Shown in pieces: positions 19,356-29,062 of a DNA stretch of 64,000 bases. Below the pieces are notes generated by a model that worked only from the letters and a program-made list of their open reading frames with translations, was not told the origin of the DNA and did not search any database. A program made the position numbers and the translations under genes. Source of the stretch: Pseudoalteromonas marina (GTDB taxonomy: Bacteria; Pseudomonadota; Gammaproteobacteria; Enterobacterales; Alteromonadaceae); contig NZ_AHCB03000006.1 of the NCBI RefSeq assembly GCF_000238335.3, positions 372,001 through 436,000 on the forward strand, written 5' to 3'. Position 1 is the stretch's first letter. Each line of letters opens with the position of its first letter.

Positions 19356-20735
19356 ATGAGCAACACTCTCTCTTTCAGCGAATACTTTTCGTATTTTAAA
19401 GATAAACGTTTAATTAATGTGTTTATTTTTGGTATTAGCAGTGGTTTTCCCTGGGTATTAATTGGCTCTGTAATGTCGGCATGGCTAAAAGATGAAGGCC
19501 TGAGCCGAAGCATGATAGGCTTATTCGGTATTGTATTTGGTGCCTACAGCATCAACTTTTTGTGGTCGCCCTTAATCGATCGTACAAAACTGCCTATTTT
19601 ATATAAGTGGCTAGGCCAACGCCGTAGCTGGATATTGTTTTGCCAAAGCTTTATGTTTTTAGGCACATTACTTCTTGCTGGCCTTGACCTCAAAGCTAAC
19701 TTGGCGATTGCTGCAGCACTGTGTTTATTAATTGCAATTGCATCTGCCACACAAGACATTGCGATAGACGCATTTAGAATAGATACCCTAAGCGAAAGTG
19801 AATCACACAAAGCAACTGCTGCCGCAGCCATGGCCACCTCAGGATGGTGGACAGGCTACGCGTTATTGGGTGCGATTCCATTTTATATGGCAGATATTCC
19901 TTCACTCGGTTGGCCACAAGTTTACTACTTTTTAGCTGCTGTAATATTGGTATTAATGGGAGGAGTGCTATTTGCTAAAGAGCCCGCCTCTAATAGAGAA
20001 GCCGTTCACGAAGAACTAGAACGTGTTTACATTGAAAAGCTTGCTACTATTAATCAAACACCTCTCAATAAAGTCGTTGCCTGGTTGGTTGTTACAGTAA
20101 TTGACCCTTTTAGAACATTTTTTGCAAAGAACGGGGTTAAAACTGCACTCGCATTACTTGCTTTTATTTTCTTATTTAAAATTGGCGAAGCGTTTTTAGG
20201 ACGAATGTCGATTGTTTTTTATAAAGAAATAGGTTTTAGCAATAGCGATATAGCTACTTTTTCAAAAGTTGGCACCGCAGTGCTCACCATTGCCTTTACC
20301 TTCGTAGGCAGCTTATTTAATCAAAAATATGGCATTGTGAAAGGGTTGTTTGTTAGTGGTGTAGCCATGGCTGCATCTAATTTAGCTTTTTCTGCTATTG
20401 CATTAGTGGGCCCTAACTTAGGTTTATATGCTTTTGCTATAGTAATTGATGGCTTTACACAAGCATGGTCTCTCGTTGCTATGGTCGCGTTTATATCTAT
20501 GCTATGTGACAGAGCGTTTAGTGCAACACATTATGCGTTGTTGGCGTCGCTGGGGAATTTAGGAAGAACATTACTTTCGAGTTACAGTGGGGTTGTAATT
20601 GATGATTGGCTAATGGGAAATTGGTCGTTATTTTTTGTATTAACCGCTTTAATGGTGCTCCCCTCTTTACTATTTTTGTATGCAATAAGACACAAATTGT
20701 ATGAGCTTGAGAAAAACTACCATAGTGGCCAATAA
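19356..20735 (+). CDS. ampG: AmpG family muropeptide permease (MFS)
   Basis: 459 residues, about 12-14 membrane helices. Hallmarks are GISSGFPWVLIGSVMSAWLKDEG at the start, WSPLIDR (residue ~67), QDIAIDAFRID (residue ~131) and GWWTGY. AmpG imports anhydromuropeptides released by cell wall turnover for recycling and, in some species, for beta-lactamase signalling. No ampC, ampD or ampR lies nearby. The yajG neighbour recalls the E. coli ampG-yajG arrangement. Confidence 0.92.
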   Translation: MSNTLSFSEYFSYFKDKRLINVFIFGISSGFPWVLIGSVMSAWLKDEGLSRSMIGLFGIVFGAYSINFLWSPLIDRTKLPILYKWLGQRRSWILFCQSFMFLGTLLLAGLDLKANLAIAAALCLLIAIASATQDIAIDAFRIDTLSESESHKATAAAAMATSGWWTGYALLGAIPFYMADIPSLGWPQVYYFLAAVILVLMGGVLFAKEPASNREAVHEELERVYIEKLATINQTPLNKVVAWLVVTVIDPFRTFFAKNGVKTALALLAFIFLFKIGEAFLGRMSIVFYKEIGFSNSDIATFSKVGTAVLTIAFTFVGSLFNQKYGIVKGLFVSGVAMAASNLAFSAIALVGPNLGLYAFAIVIDGFTQAWSLVAMVAFISMLCDRAFSATHYALLASLGNLGRTLLSSYSGVVIDDWLMGNWSLFFVLTALMVLPSLLFLYAIRHKLYELEKNYHSGQ

Positions 20736-20737
20736 GC

Positions 20738-20757
20738 TTAATGCATCCATGCATTAA
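20738..20757. terminator. Possible terminator between ampG and the XRE gene
   Basis: A nine-base-pair near-palindrome (ttaatgcat with atgcattaa, two bases between) followed by tatttt on the plus strand. It lies three bases past the ampG stop, with aagc/gctt as an outer pair. The tight loop makes the fold uncertain. Confidence 0.35.
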
Positions 20758-20809
20758 TATTTTGCTTAGCACATTTAAAAAGCCCCTGAATGAACTAAGC
20801 AACACACTA

Positions 20810-21049
20810 TTAATCTACTTTAAGCAGGCTTAGTGCTTCATGTGGGTCAACTTCTAGCGCTGTACAATAACGAACAAACTCAACTACATCTAAACGGCGT
20901 TCTTGATTTTCAATTTTGCCGATAAACGAGTGAGGCGTTCCAAGCACCTGTGCAAGGCTTCTCATTGTATGGCCTTTTTCATGGCGTTTGCTTTTAAGCC
21001 ATGTTGTTAACTTAGCGTTCTCTTCTGAAGAAACAGTTTTCCCCATCAT
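20810..21049 (-). CDS. Small XRE family transcriptional regulator
   Basis: 79 residues, essentially one helix-turn-helix Cro/CI-type domain: RSLAQVLGTPHSFIGKIENQERRLDVVEFVRYCTAL. No effector domain is present. Its targets are unknown. It faces ampG convergently and has an AT-rich 450-base region upstream, towards the small membrane protein gene, which is a possible target site. It starts with two adjacent ATG codons. Confidence 0.85.
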   Translation of the reverse strand: MMGKTVSSEENAKLTTWLKSKRHEKGHTMRSLAQVLGTPHSFIGKIENQERRLDVVEFVRYCTALEVDPHEALSLLKVD

Positions 21050-21497
21050 TTTACATCTCCTACTAGACGATTAGACAACACCACAAAAGCAGCAGTCGTT
21101 ACCATAGCTGTAGGCAAGTAAGCAGTAACTTATGTTTTAAATAGCAATCTATCGCTTCTCAAAGCACTGGTTGCTACTCACTCCCACCCACATAGCTAAA
21201 AACGACGCTTAAAATGTGGTAAAAGGTTTTTGTTATTAGAATGAAATTTTGCCCGTCTCATTCTTGGATACATTATATACTATTAACACTTTGGTTAAAT
21301 AGTTAATTGCTCGCCTTAGTCAAAATCAACCCCATTGAACATTTACAAACACTGAATATTTCAGCTAAGTTATCAAAAACATTAAAAATAATATTTTTAT
21401 TATAAAAATATAAATAGGCATTTTTATAACAAATTTATTTCATGTTAATGTTATTCGTTTAATATTAGGCAATAATCAACACAAAAAAGGTTACATA
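21050..21497. other. AT-rich divergent intergenic region
   Basis: About 450 bases between the XRE gene and the small membrane protein gene, transcribed apart. The part from 21370 to 21470 is strikingly AT-rich, with runs of A and T that suggest bent or easily melted DNA. No gene, repeat or unambiguous promoter pair is supported. Confidence 0.4.
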
Positions 21498-21686
21498 ATG
21501 TTCAGGCTTCTTTTTTTATTACCGATTATTTTATGTGCAGGGTGGTACTTATTCTTGCGCCATAATGGCGTGCCAATTAAGCAAGGTAAAAAAGGGTTTA
21601 TGTATATTTTAGTACTATCTGCATTTGTACTGGGCTTTTTTGTATTGATGATGCAGATCACAGAGTATGCCCCCTCTAATTTATAG
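21498..21686 (+). CDS. Small two-helix membrane protein of unknown function
   Basis: 62 residues. Two hydrophobic segments (about 2-19 and 34-53) flank a short basic loop with KQGKKG. The ATG follows aaaaaagg at a good distance and a strong terminator follows the stop, so it looks like a real single-gene transcript. I recognise no family. Confidence 0.65.
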   Translation: MFRLLFLLPIILCAGWYLFLRHNGVPIKQGKKGFMYILVLSAFVLGFFVLMMQITEYAPSNL

Positions 21687-21690
21687 GCAT

Positions 21691-21718
21691 AAAAAAAGCC
21701 GCTAATGCGGCTTTTTTT
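21691..21718. terminator. Bidirectional terminator between the small membrane protein gene and erpA
   Basis: The stem pairs aaaaaaagccgc at 21691-21702 with gcggcttttttt at 21707-21718. It serves two convergent genes, with U-runs on both strands. Confidence 0.9.
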
Positions 21719-21730
21719 ATTAGTCTGTGT

Positions 21731-22069
21731 TTACACACTAAAACTTGCACCACAACCACATGTGGTTGTTGCGTTCGGGTTAGATACAAAAAAGCGTGCA
21801 CCTTCTAAGCCCTCAGTATAGTCAACTACACCGTCAACTAAATATTGAATACTCATAGGGTCAACCACTAGCGTTACGCCATTTTTTACAATTTCTAAAT
21901 CGCCAGGATTTGCTTTTTCATCAAAAGTAAAACCGTACTGAAAGCCAGAACATCCACCACCCGTTACGTAAACACGCAGTTTTAGTTCCGGGTTTTCTTC
22001 TTCATCGATTAATTGTTTAACACGAACAGCTGCTGCATCGCTAAACTGAATTGGTAATTCTTCTGACAT
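21731..22069 (-). CDS. erpA: Iron-sulfur cluster insertion protein ErpA
   Basis: 112 residues of A-type carrier. The three cluster-binding cysteines are in [11 protein letters not shown] and TTCGCGASF at the C-terminus. The N-terminal [15 protein letters not shown] and length fit ErpA rather than IscA. It delivers Fe-S clusters to apoproteins, including those of isoprenoid synthesis. Stands alone, away from any isc or suf genes. Confidence 0.92.
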   Translation of the reverse strand: MSEELPIQFSDAAAVRVKQLIDEEENPELKLRVYVTGGGCSGFQYGFTFDEKANPGDLEIVKNGVTLVVDPMSIQYLVDGVVDYTEGLEGARFFVSNPNATTTCGCGASFSV

Positions 22070-22390
22070 TTTAAAACCCTCAATATCGTAATGGCGTGAT
22101 TATCTAATACCCGAGTGTTTTAATCAAGTATAGTCAATTAACGCTTTGCTCTAAGTTATACCCATAAATACATTAAAAATGACTGTATATCGCTTATATT
22201 GACTGAAAAAAACAGCACTTTAATATGCAACTAGTGACATGTTAAACAAGTAATTATTTTAACTAAAAAAACTTCGTTTTATTATTTGCCATAAATAGCT
22301 AATTTAAGTTAATAATTTTATAAAATCACAAGGACTTAGTGGTTGGCTTTTGCTAAAATACAGCTGAAAAATGCACTGAGGAAAAAATGC
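22070..22390. other. Divergent intergenic region between erpA and the ClC gene
   Basis: About 320 AT-rich bases holding the promoters of both genes. No clear operator or hairpin was found. The ClC frame is open in the last 48 bases from a TTG at 22343. Confidence 0.4.
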
Positions 22391-24073
22391 ATGTGGCTGG
22401 AGCAGCTCAGGCGTCGACTCGCACAACCTAAAACATCTGTACAATTATGCCTTTTAGGCGTAGTTGCTGGGTTAATTGCTGCATTTTTTATTATTTTATT
22501 CCGCTTAACAATTCTATTTTTTCAAAGTTTATTTTTAGAAACCCCAGACGACTTTACAACCCTGCCAACTCTAGAACGTGTTTTAATGCCTTTAATTGCA
22601 GCATTTTTAATTGCGTCATTTGCCGCTTTTACTGGTTTCAAACATTATCGGTTAGGTATCCCATTCGTTATTCATCGTATTAAGCGTCATTACGGGCAAA
22701 TGCCTTTATACAATACACTCAACCAATTTGTTGGGGGGGCTTTGGCATTAATCAGTGGTTTTTCGGTTGGGCGAGAAGGCCCATCGGTACATATGGGAGC
22801 AACGGGCGCCAGTATTTTAGCCGATAAACTCCACTTACCACACAATGCCATGCGTACATTAAGCGGCTGTGGTGTTGCTGCGGGTATTGCTGCATCCTTT
22901 AACACGCCTCTTGCCGCCGTTATTTTTGTTATGGAAGTCGTGTTAAGAGAATACAAAGTTCATATTTTTGTCCCTATTATGCTTGCTGCAGTAACAGGTG
23001 CACTTGCTACTCAGTTCGTATTTGGGGGAGGGTCAGAACTTGCACTCATAACAATTGCTCCTTTGAGTGGTTGGCACTATCCATATTTAATTTTATGCGG
23101 TATGGCACTGGGCGCTATTGCATACAGCTTTAATCAAAACTTAATGTTAATTATTAAAACATTTAAACCTTTAAGTATGTTTCCTCGTTTACTCATTGCA
23201 GGTTGTATCGCAAGTTTAATTGCTTATGCCGTTCCCCAAGCAATGGGATCTGGCATGAGCGCGATAGCTATTGCGGTGGAGTCGCCAGATAATGTGCAAT
23301 TACTCACCACTATTTTAATTGCTAAATTACTAGCAACTTTATTTGCTATAGGTTTGGGTATACCGGGAGGGTTAATTGGTCCTGTTATTGGGTTAGGCGT
23401 TTTAGTTGGGACTATGATGGCGTTTTTTGCTCAGTTTATTAGCCCTGGTACTGATATTGCCGGAACTTATGGTGTATTGGGCATGGCTGGGTTAATGGCA
23501 GCCACATTACATGCACCACTTGCAGCTTTAACAACAGTAATGGAGCTTACATCGTCGCCAGAAATAATTGTCCCAGCCATGCTTGTGATAACAACAGCTT
23601 ATGTAACCGCATTACAAGTATTTGGTAATCGCTCTATATTTTTGCAGCAACTTGATTTTCAGGGGCTTCCCTATCATGTTTCCCCTGCCACTGAGGCGCT
23701 GCAAAAGGTGGGAATTATGGATGATATGGATGAAAACTTTAAATTGCTTTTTTCAAACGACAAAGAGCAAATAAAAAATACACTCGATGCCATGGACAGC
23801 CAAACGCCATTGATTGTGTTTGACGAAGAAAACGGGTATCGACTTGCAGAATACGATTTAAGCTTAATGTCTGATCAAGCAATCAACCTGAACTATGTAA
23901 ACTTACAAGGTATTAGCAGTCAAGCAACGTTAGCTGATGCCTTTGATATACTAAAAGATAAGCGCAGTGGCGCTTTATATGTATACAACCTGTTAGATAA
24001 TCAACAAATAATGGGGCTGTTACGTTGGGATCAAATTCATCATATTTTAACCATCCGTAACAGCTTACTATAA
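22391..24073 (+). CDS. ClC family chloride/proton antiporter with degenerate C-terminal CBS-like region
   Basis: About 560 residues from ATG 22391, which has gagg nine bases before it. A TTG at 22343 with aagga is a possible longer start. The ClC core carries GREGPSVHMG, including the gating glutamate that makes exchangers rather than channels, and GIPGGLIGPVIG for the second selectivity segment. The last ~140 residues (from ~425) look like a pair of weakly conserved CBS units. The role is probably chloride/proton exchange linked to pH or osmotic balance. hemJ follows after 15 bases. Confidence 0.87.
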   Translation: MWLEQLRRRLAQPKTSVQLCLLGVVAGLIAAFFIILFRLTILFFQSLFLETPDDFTTLPTLERVLMPLIAAFLIASFAAFTGFKHYRLGIPFVIHRIKRHYGQMPLYNTLNQFVGGALALISGFSVGREGPSVHMGATGASILADKLHLPHNAMRTLSGCGVAAGIAASFNTPLAAVIFVMEVVLREYKVHIFVPIMLAAVTGALATQFVFGGGSELALITIAPLSGWHYPYLILCGMALGAIAYSFNQNLMLIIKTFKPLSMFPRLLIAGCIASLIAYAVPQAMGSGMSAIAIAVESPDNVQLLTTILIAKLLATLFAIGLGIPGGLIGPVIGLGVLVGTMMAFFAQFISPGTDIAGTYGVLGMAGLMAATLHAPLAALTTVMELTSSPEIIVPAMLVITTAYVTALQVFGNRSIFLQQLDFQGLPYHVSPATEALQKVGIMDDMDENFKLLFSNDKEQIKNTLDAMDSQTPLIVFDEENGYRLAEYDLSLMSDQAINLNYVNLQGISSQATLADAFDILKDKRSGALYVYNLLDNQQIMGLLRWDQIHHILTIRNSLL

Positions 24074-24088
24074 ATAATAAGGGTTATT

Positions 24089-24523
24089 ATGAGCGCATTA
24101 CTGATTTATAAAACGCTGCATATATTTTTTATGATTGCATGGTTTGCAGGCATTTTTTACTTACCACGGTTATTTGTTTACCACGCAATGAGCCAAGAGC
24201 GTGCATGTAACTCTATGCTAAAAGTAATGGAACGCAGGCTCCTTTATTTTGTAACGCCATTTGCTATTTTAACGGCTGTTTTTGGTGTACTAACGATTGT
24301 GGAATATGGCCGTGAATGGTTTAAATACAGTATGTGGCTGCACTATAAACTAGTGCTAGTTATAATTTTATATTTATACCACGCGTACTGCTTTAAATTA
24401 CTAGCCGACTTTAAACACGACAGAAATACTAAAACAGATCGTTTTTACCGAATTTTTAATGAATTACCTGTTATTGCATTACTTATTATAGTTGCACTGG
24501 CAGTAATTAAACCGAGCCTTTGA
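24089..24523 (+). CDS. hemJ: Protoporphyrinogen IX oxidase HemJ
   Basis: 144 residues with four membrane helices. KTLHIFFMIAWFAGIFYLPRLFVYH near the start, MWLHYKLVL and FNELPVIAL near the end match HemJ (UPF0093/CopD-like). HemJ oxidises protoporphyrinogen IX to protoporphyrin in the penultimate haem step. The conserved histidine in KTLHI is present. The haem gene hemL lies about 1.2 kb downstream, after pyrB. Confidence 0.9.
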   Translation: MSALLIYKTLHIFFMIAWFAGIFYLPRLFVYHAMSQERACNSMLKVMERRLLYFVTPFAILTAVFGVLTIVEYGREWFKYSMWLHYKLVLVIILYLYHAYCFKLLADFKHDRNTKTDRFYRIFNELPVIALLIIVALAVIKPSL

Positions 24524-24577
24524 GCTATTTGGTATAAAAAATACCATATTAATTACACACGACTTAAAATCTAATAT

Positions 24578-24620
24578 GCGCGATTGCGTGCCCCATATTA
24601 TGGATTATCGCGCCCTTTTG
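24578..24620 (+). terminator. Hairpin in the hemJ-pyrB gap (terminator or pyrB leader element)
   Basis: A seven-base-pair GC-rich stem (gcgcgat at 24578-24584 with atcgcgc at 24607-24613) is followed by ccttttg, 20 bases before pyrB. It could end hemJ transcripts or act as an attenuator of pyrB like the pyrBI leader of enteric bacteria. I see no leader peptide with a long uridine-rich tract, so attenuation is unproven. Confidence 0.4.
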
Positions 24621-24639
24621 AAAAACTAGGAATAACCCC

Positions 24640-25656
24640 ATGTTAAGTTTCCAAGGTGAACATATTCTGTCTGTTAATCAGTTAGACAGAGACTGCATTG
24701 AACGTATTTTTGCAGTAGCAAAAAAGATGGAGCCTTATGCTAAAAAGCAAAAGCAAACAACGGTGCTTGAGGGCGCCATTTTAGCTAATTTGTTTTTTGA
24801 ACCCAGCACACGTACACGCGTTAGTTTTGGTACCGCGTTTAATCTGCTTGGTGGAGGCGTGCGTGAAACAACAGGCATGCAAAGTTCAGCTCTTGCTAAA
24901 GGTGAATCTTTATACGATACAGCGCGTGTTATTTCAGCTTATGCTGATGCGGTAGCTATGCGCCACCCAGACGCAGGCTCGGTTAGTGAATTTGCCGAAG
25001 GCTGTACCGTACCTGTAATTAATGGCGGTGACGGCCCAAATGAACACCCCACTCAAGCACTGCTAGATTTACTTACTATTGAACGTGAGTTACACCGCTT
25101 TGATCAAAACATTGATGGTATGCACATCGCTTTGGTTGGCGATTTAAAATACGGTCGTACTGTTCATTCGTTATCAAAACTATTGTGCCATTACAAAAAC
25201 GTTAAATTTTCAATGGTGGCACCCGATGGCTTGCAAATGCCAACCAGTATTTTAGATGCAGTAGAAAATGCTGGCCATAAAATAGAGCTAGTGAACAAAA
25301 TGGAAGGTAACTTAGCGGCCGATATCGTGTATCAAACACGTATTCAAGAAGAACGCTTTCCATCTCAAGAAGAAGCAAATAAATACCGTGGCGGATTTAG
25401 AATTAGCCAGTCAATTTATAACGCACACTGTAAGCCTAATTCAGTGCTAATGCATCCGCTTCCTCGTGATAGTCGTACTGAAGCTAACGAGCTTGATAAC
25501 GACTTAAACAGCAACGACAATTTAGCTATATTTCGCCAAGTACAAAACGGCGTATTAATTCGTATGGCACTGTTTGCTTTAACACTCGGCGTAGAAAACA
25601 AAGTTGAGCAATATGAAGTAGACGTGCCTTGGTTTAGCCGCAAACGCGACAGCTAA
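24640..25656 (+). CDS. pyrB: Aspartate carbamoyltransferase catalytic subunit
   Basis: 338 residues. Carbamoyl-phosphate site FEPSTRTRVSFG (residue ~50), HPTQALLDLLTIE (residue ~136), and aspartate-site MHPLPRDSR are all intact. It condenses carbamoyl phosphate and aspartate at the first committed step of pyrimidine synthesis. No pyrI regulatory subunit follows; hemL is next after 33 bases. The longer length is like the pyrI-independent forms. Start at ATG 24640 after tagga. Confidence 0.95.
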   Translation: MLSFQGEHILSVNQLDRDCIERIFAVAKKMEPYAKKQKQTTVLEGAILANLFFEPSTRTRVSFGTAFNLLGGGVRETTGMQSSALAKGESLYDTARVISAYADAVAMRHPDAGSVSEFAEGCTVPVINGGDGPNEHPTQALLDLLTIERELHRFDQNIDGMHIALVGDLKYGRTVHSLSKLLCHYKNVKFSMVAPDGLQMPTSILDAVENAGHKIELVNKMEGNLAADIVYQTRIQEERFPSQEEANKYRGGFRISQSIYNAHCKPNSVLMHPLPRDSRTEANELDNDLNSNDNLAIFRQVQNGVLIRMALFALTLGVENKVEQYEVDVPWFSRKRDS

Positions 25657-25689
25657 CCCTTTTTTAAGTGACAATTTATAGGATTTTTC

Positions 25690-26970
25690 ATGACAATTAG
25701 CCAAGACTTATTTGAACGCGCTCAAACCTCTATTCCTGGTGGCGTAAATTCACCAGTGCGCGCTTTTAATGGCGTAGGTGGCACACCATTATTTATCACA
25801 AAAGCAGAAGGTGCATTCACCTTTGATGCCGATGGTAATCGTTATATCGATTACGTAGGTTCGTGGGGCCCAATGATCATGGGCCACAATCACCCTGCTA
25901 TAAAACAAGCGGTTCATGAAGCAGTTGAAAACGGCCTTAGCTATGGCGCGCCAACTGAAGCTGAAATTTTAATGGCTGAGAAAGTAAAAGCGCTTGTACC
26001 TTCAATAGAAAAAGTACGCATGGTTAGCTCAGGTACCGAAGCAACTATGAGCGCAATTCGCCTAGCGCGTGGCTTTACTAATCGTGACAAAATTCTTAAA
26101 TTTGAAGGCTGTTACCACGGCCATGCAGACTCACTTTTAGTTAAAGCGGGCTCAGGTGCATTAACTATGGGCGTGCCTAATTCACCAGGTATTCCTGAAG
26201 ACTTTGCTAAACACACATTAACAGTATCGTTTAATAACATTGAAGAAGTGAAAGCTATTTTTGAAAAATACGCTGACGAAATTGCCTGTATTATCGTTGA
26301 GCCGGTAGCGGGTAACATGAACTGTATTCCACCTGTTGAAGGCTTTTTAGAAGGCCTGCGCGCAGTATGTGATGAATACAAATCGGTGCTTATTTTTGAC
26401 GAAGTAATGACCGGTTTTCGTGTGGCTCTTGGTGGTGCACAAGCGTATTACAACATAAAACCTGACCTAACATGTTTAGGTAAAGTAATAGGCGGCGGCA
26501 TGCCGGTAGGCGCATTTGGCGGCAAAACTGAAATTATGGATTACATAGCTCCTGTTGGCCCAGTATATCAAGCCGGAACACTGTCTGGTAATCCAATAGC
26601 TATGGCTGCAGGTTTAAAATCATTAGAGCTATTAAGTGAGCCTGGATTACACGACAAACTAGAAGCTATTTCAAAAGCAATATGTGAAGGCTTTGAAGCA
26701 GGCGCTAAAAAAGCAGGTATCGCACTTACAACAAACTACGCGGGTGGCATGTATGGCTTTTTCTTTACTGATGCTGAAAAGGTAACCACTTACAAACAAG
26801 CGACTGAGTGTGACCTAGAGCGTTTTAAACGCTTTTTCCATCTTATGCTTGAAGAAGGCGTATACCTTGCGCCATCAGCATTTGAAGCTGGTTTTGTATG
26901 CGCTGCGCACACGGAACAGGAAGTACAAGAAACTATAGCTGCAGCAGAGCGTTGTTTCGCAAAGCTTTAA
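25690..26970 (+). CDS. hemL: Glutamate-1-semialdehyde 2,1-aminomutase
   Basis: 426 residues, fold-type I PLP enzyme. PLP lysine is in [17 protein letters not shown] (residue ~265), with [16 protein letters not shown] (residue ~117) and FDEVMTGFR. It makes 5-aminolevulinate for tetrapyrrole synthesis. It follows pyrB on the same strand at 33 bases and ends at a strong terminator. Confidence 0.96.
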   Translation: MTISQDLFERAQTSIPGGVNSPVRAFNGVGGTPLFITKAEGAFTFDADGNRYIDYVGSWGPMIMGHNHPAIKQAVHEAVENGLSYGAPTEAEILMAEKVKALVPSIEKVRMVSSGTEATMSAIRLARGFTNRDKILKFEGCYHGHADSLLVKAGSGALTMGVPNSPGIPEDFAKHTLTVSFNNIEEVKAIFEKYADEIACIIVEPVAGNMNCIPPVEGFLEGLRAVCDEYKSVLIFDEVMTGFRVALGGAQAYYNIKPDLTCLGKVIGGGMPVGAFGGKTEIMDYIAPVGPVYQAGTLSGNPIAMAAGLKSLELLSEPGLHDKLEAISKAICEGFEAGAKKAGIALTTNYAGGMYGFFFTDAEKVTTYKQATECDLERFKRFFHLMLEEGVYLAPSAFEAGFVCAAHTEQEVQETIAAAERCFAKL

Positions 26971-27037
26971 TCGCAAGTATTGCCTAAACGGGGTTTATAT
27001 ACCTACTTTTAAAACAGGCAATCAATACTAAAGATTG

Positions 27038-27064
27038 AAAAAGCCCTTTAAGGGCTTTTTTTAT
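27038..27064 (+). terminator. Terminator after hemL
   Basis: The stem aaaaagccctt/aagggcttttt with a tiny loop is followed by a T-run about 70 bases beyond hemL. Confidence 0.88.
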
Positions 27065-27149
27065 TTGTAAATTGATATAATTGAATGATAATTAAGCATA
27101 ACAAGGTCTACTTATCTTCACCCTACTTTATTAAATACAAGAGAGTCTT

Positions 27150-28991
27150 ATGTCTGGATTACGGCAGTTAGCTGCGCCTGCAATGCGCTTAATGGCGAAT
27201 CTAAAATACAAAACTAAAATAAGCATCACGTTTGGCATTCTCTTGATCCCACTTGCACTAAGCATGTTTTTTTTGGTGTCGTTATTGAGTAAAAGTATTG
27301 ATGTGTCGAAAATGGAACAACAAGGTTTAAAAGGCTATCGGGCAATACTTACCAATCAAATACAAGGGACAACCGATAAAAATATAAATGTGGCACGCTC
27401 GTTGGGCTTTAAAATTAAAGACAGCGAAGTAGACGATGTCCTTGAGCTTGTGTCTATTCAATCTAATTTAGCGCTAGATAGCGAACTTGCCAGCGCCTAT
27501 TTAAATCGTGCATTGGTAACCCGTGTCCCTGCTTTTATCACTCAAATAAACCTAACCACCGCGAGCGCAAATACAGTACTGAACAATAACCAATTTACTC
27601 CAGATACCTTTATTGCACTTTCAAACCTAAGTAAATCGTTACCCCAATTTGAGCAGCAACTTTTAAAAACACTAGCTATTGCAACGTCAGTGGATAAATC
27701 GGTAAATAAAGCGCTTTCTCCCACTTTAAATGAACTACAAAAATCAGTCTCAGCATTTAAGAACGCGATAGATAAAAAACTACTGGAACCCGACGACATA
27801 GAATTAACTCTGCGTGAATTTTCAGCACTCACTGACAATGTTCAAAAAAATATTAGCGCTTTAATCAACATCAGTATTCCAACTCTAGAATCGTTAATTA
27901 GTAATAAAATACAAACCCAGCAGTGGACCAGAAACACTGTACTGATCGCCTCTATCATCAGTTTACTGTTTGCTCTTTATTTAATGGTTGGGTTTTATTT
28001 TGCAGTCGTTGACACCATAAGTCGCTTCACTAAAGCAGCCACTAAAGCAGCTAACGGTGACTTAAAGGCAACCCTTAACTCAATCGGGAGTGACGAAATG
28101 AGCGTTATTGCTGAGCAATACAACGCCCTACTCAATGCCTTTTCACATCTACTTTCAGATGTTAAAGCCAGCACCAAAGAGTTATGCGATGCCACTCAGT
28201 CTCTTTCGCATGCCAGTAGTCAAACCAGTGACGACGTAATAAAACAGCAAACACGGGTAAATGCAATTAGCCATGCATTAAGTGACATGGCGCAAACTGC
28301 ACATACAATTGAAGAATCAGCCCATCAGGCAACACTTACTGCACAAAATGCCGCTGAGCATGTAAAACAGGGGTCGAGCAATACCATGGAGCTTGCTCAA
28401 TACATGCAAGATTTAAAAATGGAGTTTACCGAAAGTCAGCAAGCACTTGACCGACTAGCTCAAGATAGCCAAGAAATTAGTAAAGTAAGTAAAGGGATCA
28501 GTGAAATTGCCGACCAAACAAACCTATTAGCACTCAATGCTGCAATAGAAGCAGCTAGAGCGGGTGAACACGGACGTGGTTTTGCGGTAGTTGCAGACGA
28601 AGTAAGAACACTTGCATTACGCACACAAACACAAACACAAGAAATTCACCAAATTATTAGCTCACTGCAAAAGGCATCTGACGATACACAAGTTAAAATG
28701 CGTTCAAGCGTTGAAAAAATGGAGTTATCTGTCGAAGCCGCAAACCAAACAAATACAGTACTGCAAAGTGCAGAAAGTAGTATGGGGGATATAAAGCATC
28801 AAGGCGAGGTCATCGCTGAACGAGTTAAACAGCAAGCCAACGCGACGACTCAGGCACTTAATGACTCGCAAGAAGTTAATAACTTAGCTGATCATACATT
28901 AGTGTCAGCGCAATCAACGCTGCAAGACGCCGAGCAGCTTTCACGCTTATCGAATGATTTAACAACGTCAATGCGCTTTTTTAAGTCTTAA
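27150..28991 (+). CDS. Methyl-accepting chemotaxis protein
   Basis: 613 residues. Membrane helix 1 is around residues 24-48. A periplasmic helical ligand region runs to about residue 250, followed by helix 2 (~255-285), a HAMP linker, and a long coiled-coil signalling domain. The hairpin tip reads [35 protein letters not shown] at about 450-485 and is fully conserved. The ligand domain is all-helical with no PAS/Cache signature. The C-terminus (TTSMRFFKS) lacks a CheR/CheB tether pentapeptide. Single gene. Confidence 0.93.
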   Translation: MSGLRQLAAPAMRLMANLKYKTKISITFGILLIPLALSMFFLVSLLSKSIDVSKMEQQGLKGYRAILTNQIQGTTDKNINVARSLGFKIKDSEVDDVLELVSIQSNLALDSELASAYLNRALVTRVPAFITQINLTTASANTVLNNNQFTPDTFIALSNLSKSLPQFEQQLLKTLAIATSVDKSVNKALSPTLNELQKSVSAFKNAIDKKLLEPDDIELTLREFSALTDNVQKNISALINISIPTLESLISNKIQTQQWTRNTVLIASIISLLFALYLMVGFYFAVVDTISRFTKAATKAANGDLKATLNSIGSDEMSVIAEQYNALLNAFSHLLSDVKASTKELCDATQSLSHASSQTSDDVIKQQTRVNAISHALSDMAQTAHTIEESAHQATLTAQNAAEHVKQGSSNTMELAQYMQDLKMEFTESQQALDRLAQDSQEISKVSKGISEIADQTNLLALNAAIEAARAGEHGRGFAVVADEVRTLALRTQTQTQEIHQIISSLQKASDDTQVKMRSSVEKMELSVEAANQTNTVLQSAESSMGDIKHQGEVIAERVKQQANATTQALNDSQEVNNLADHTLVSAQSTLQDAEQLSRLSNDLTTSMRFFKS

Positions 28992-29020
28992 CTTTTAATA
29001 TTTATAGCTTTAATATATAT

Positions 29021-29056
29021 AAACAACAAAGCCGCTAAATAACGGCTTTGTTGTTT
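29021..29056. terminator. Bidirectional terminator between the chemoreceptor gene and mrcB
   Basis: A perfect 14-base-pair stem (29021-29034 with 29043-29056, aacaacaaagcc/ggctttgttgtt core) with an eight-base loop between convergent genes. Confidence 0.88.
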
Positions 29057-29062
29057 GAGTTA

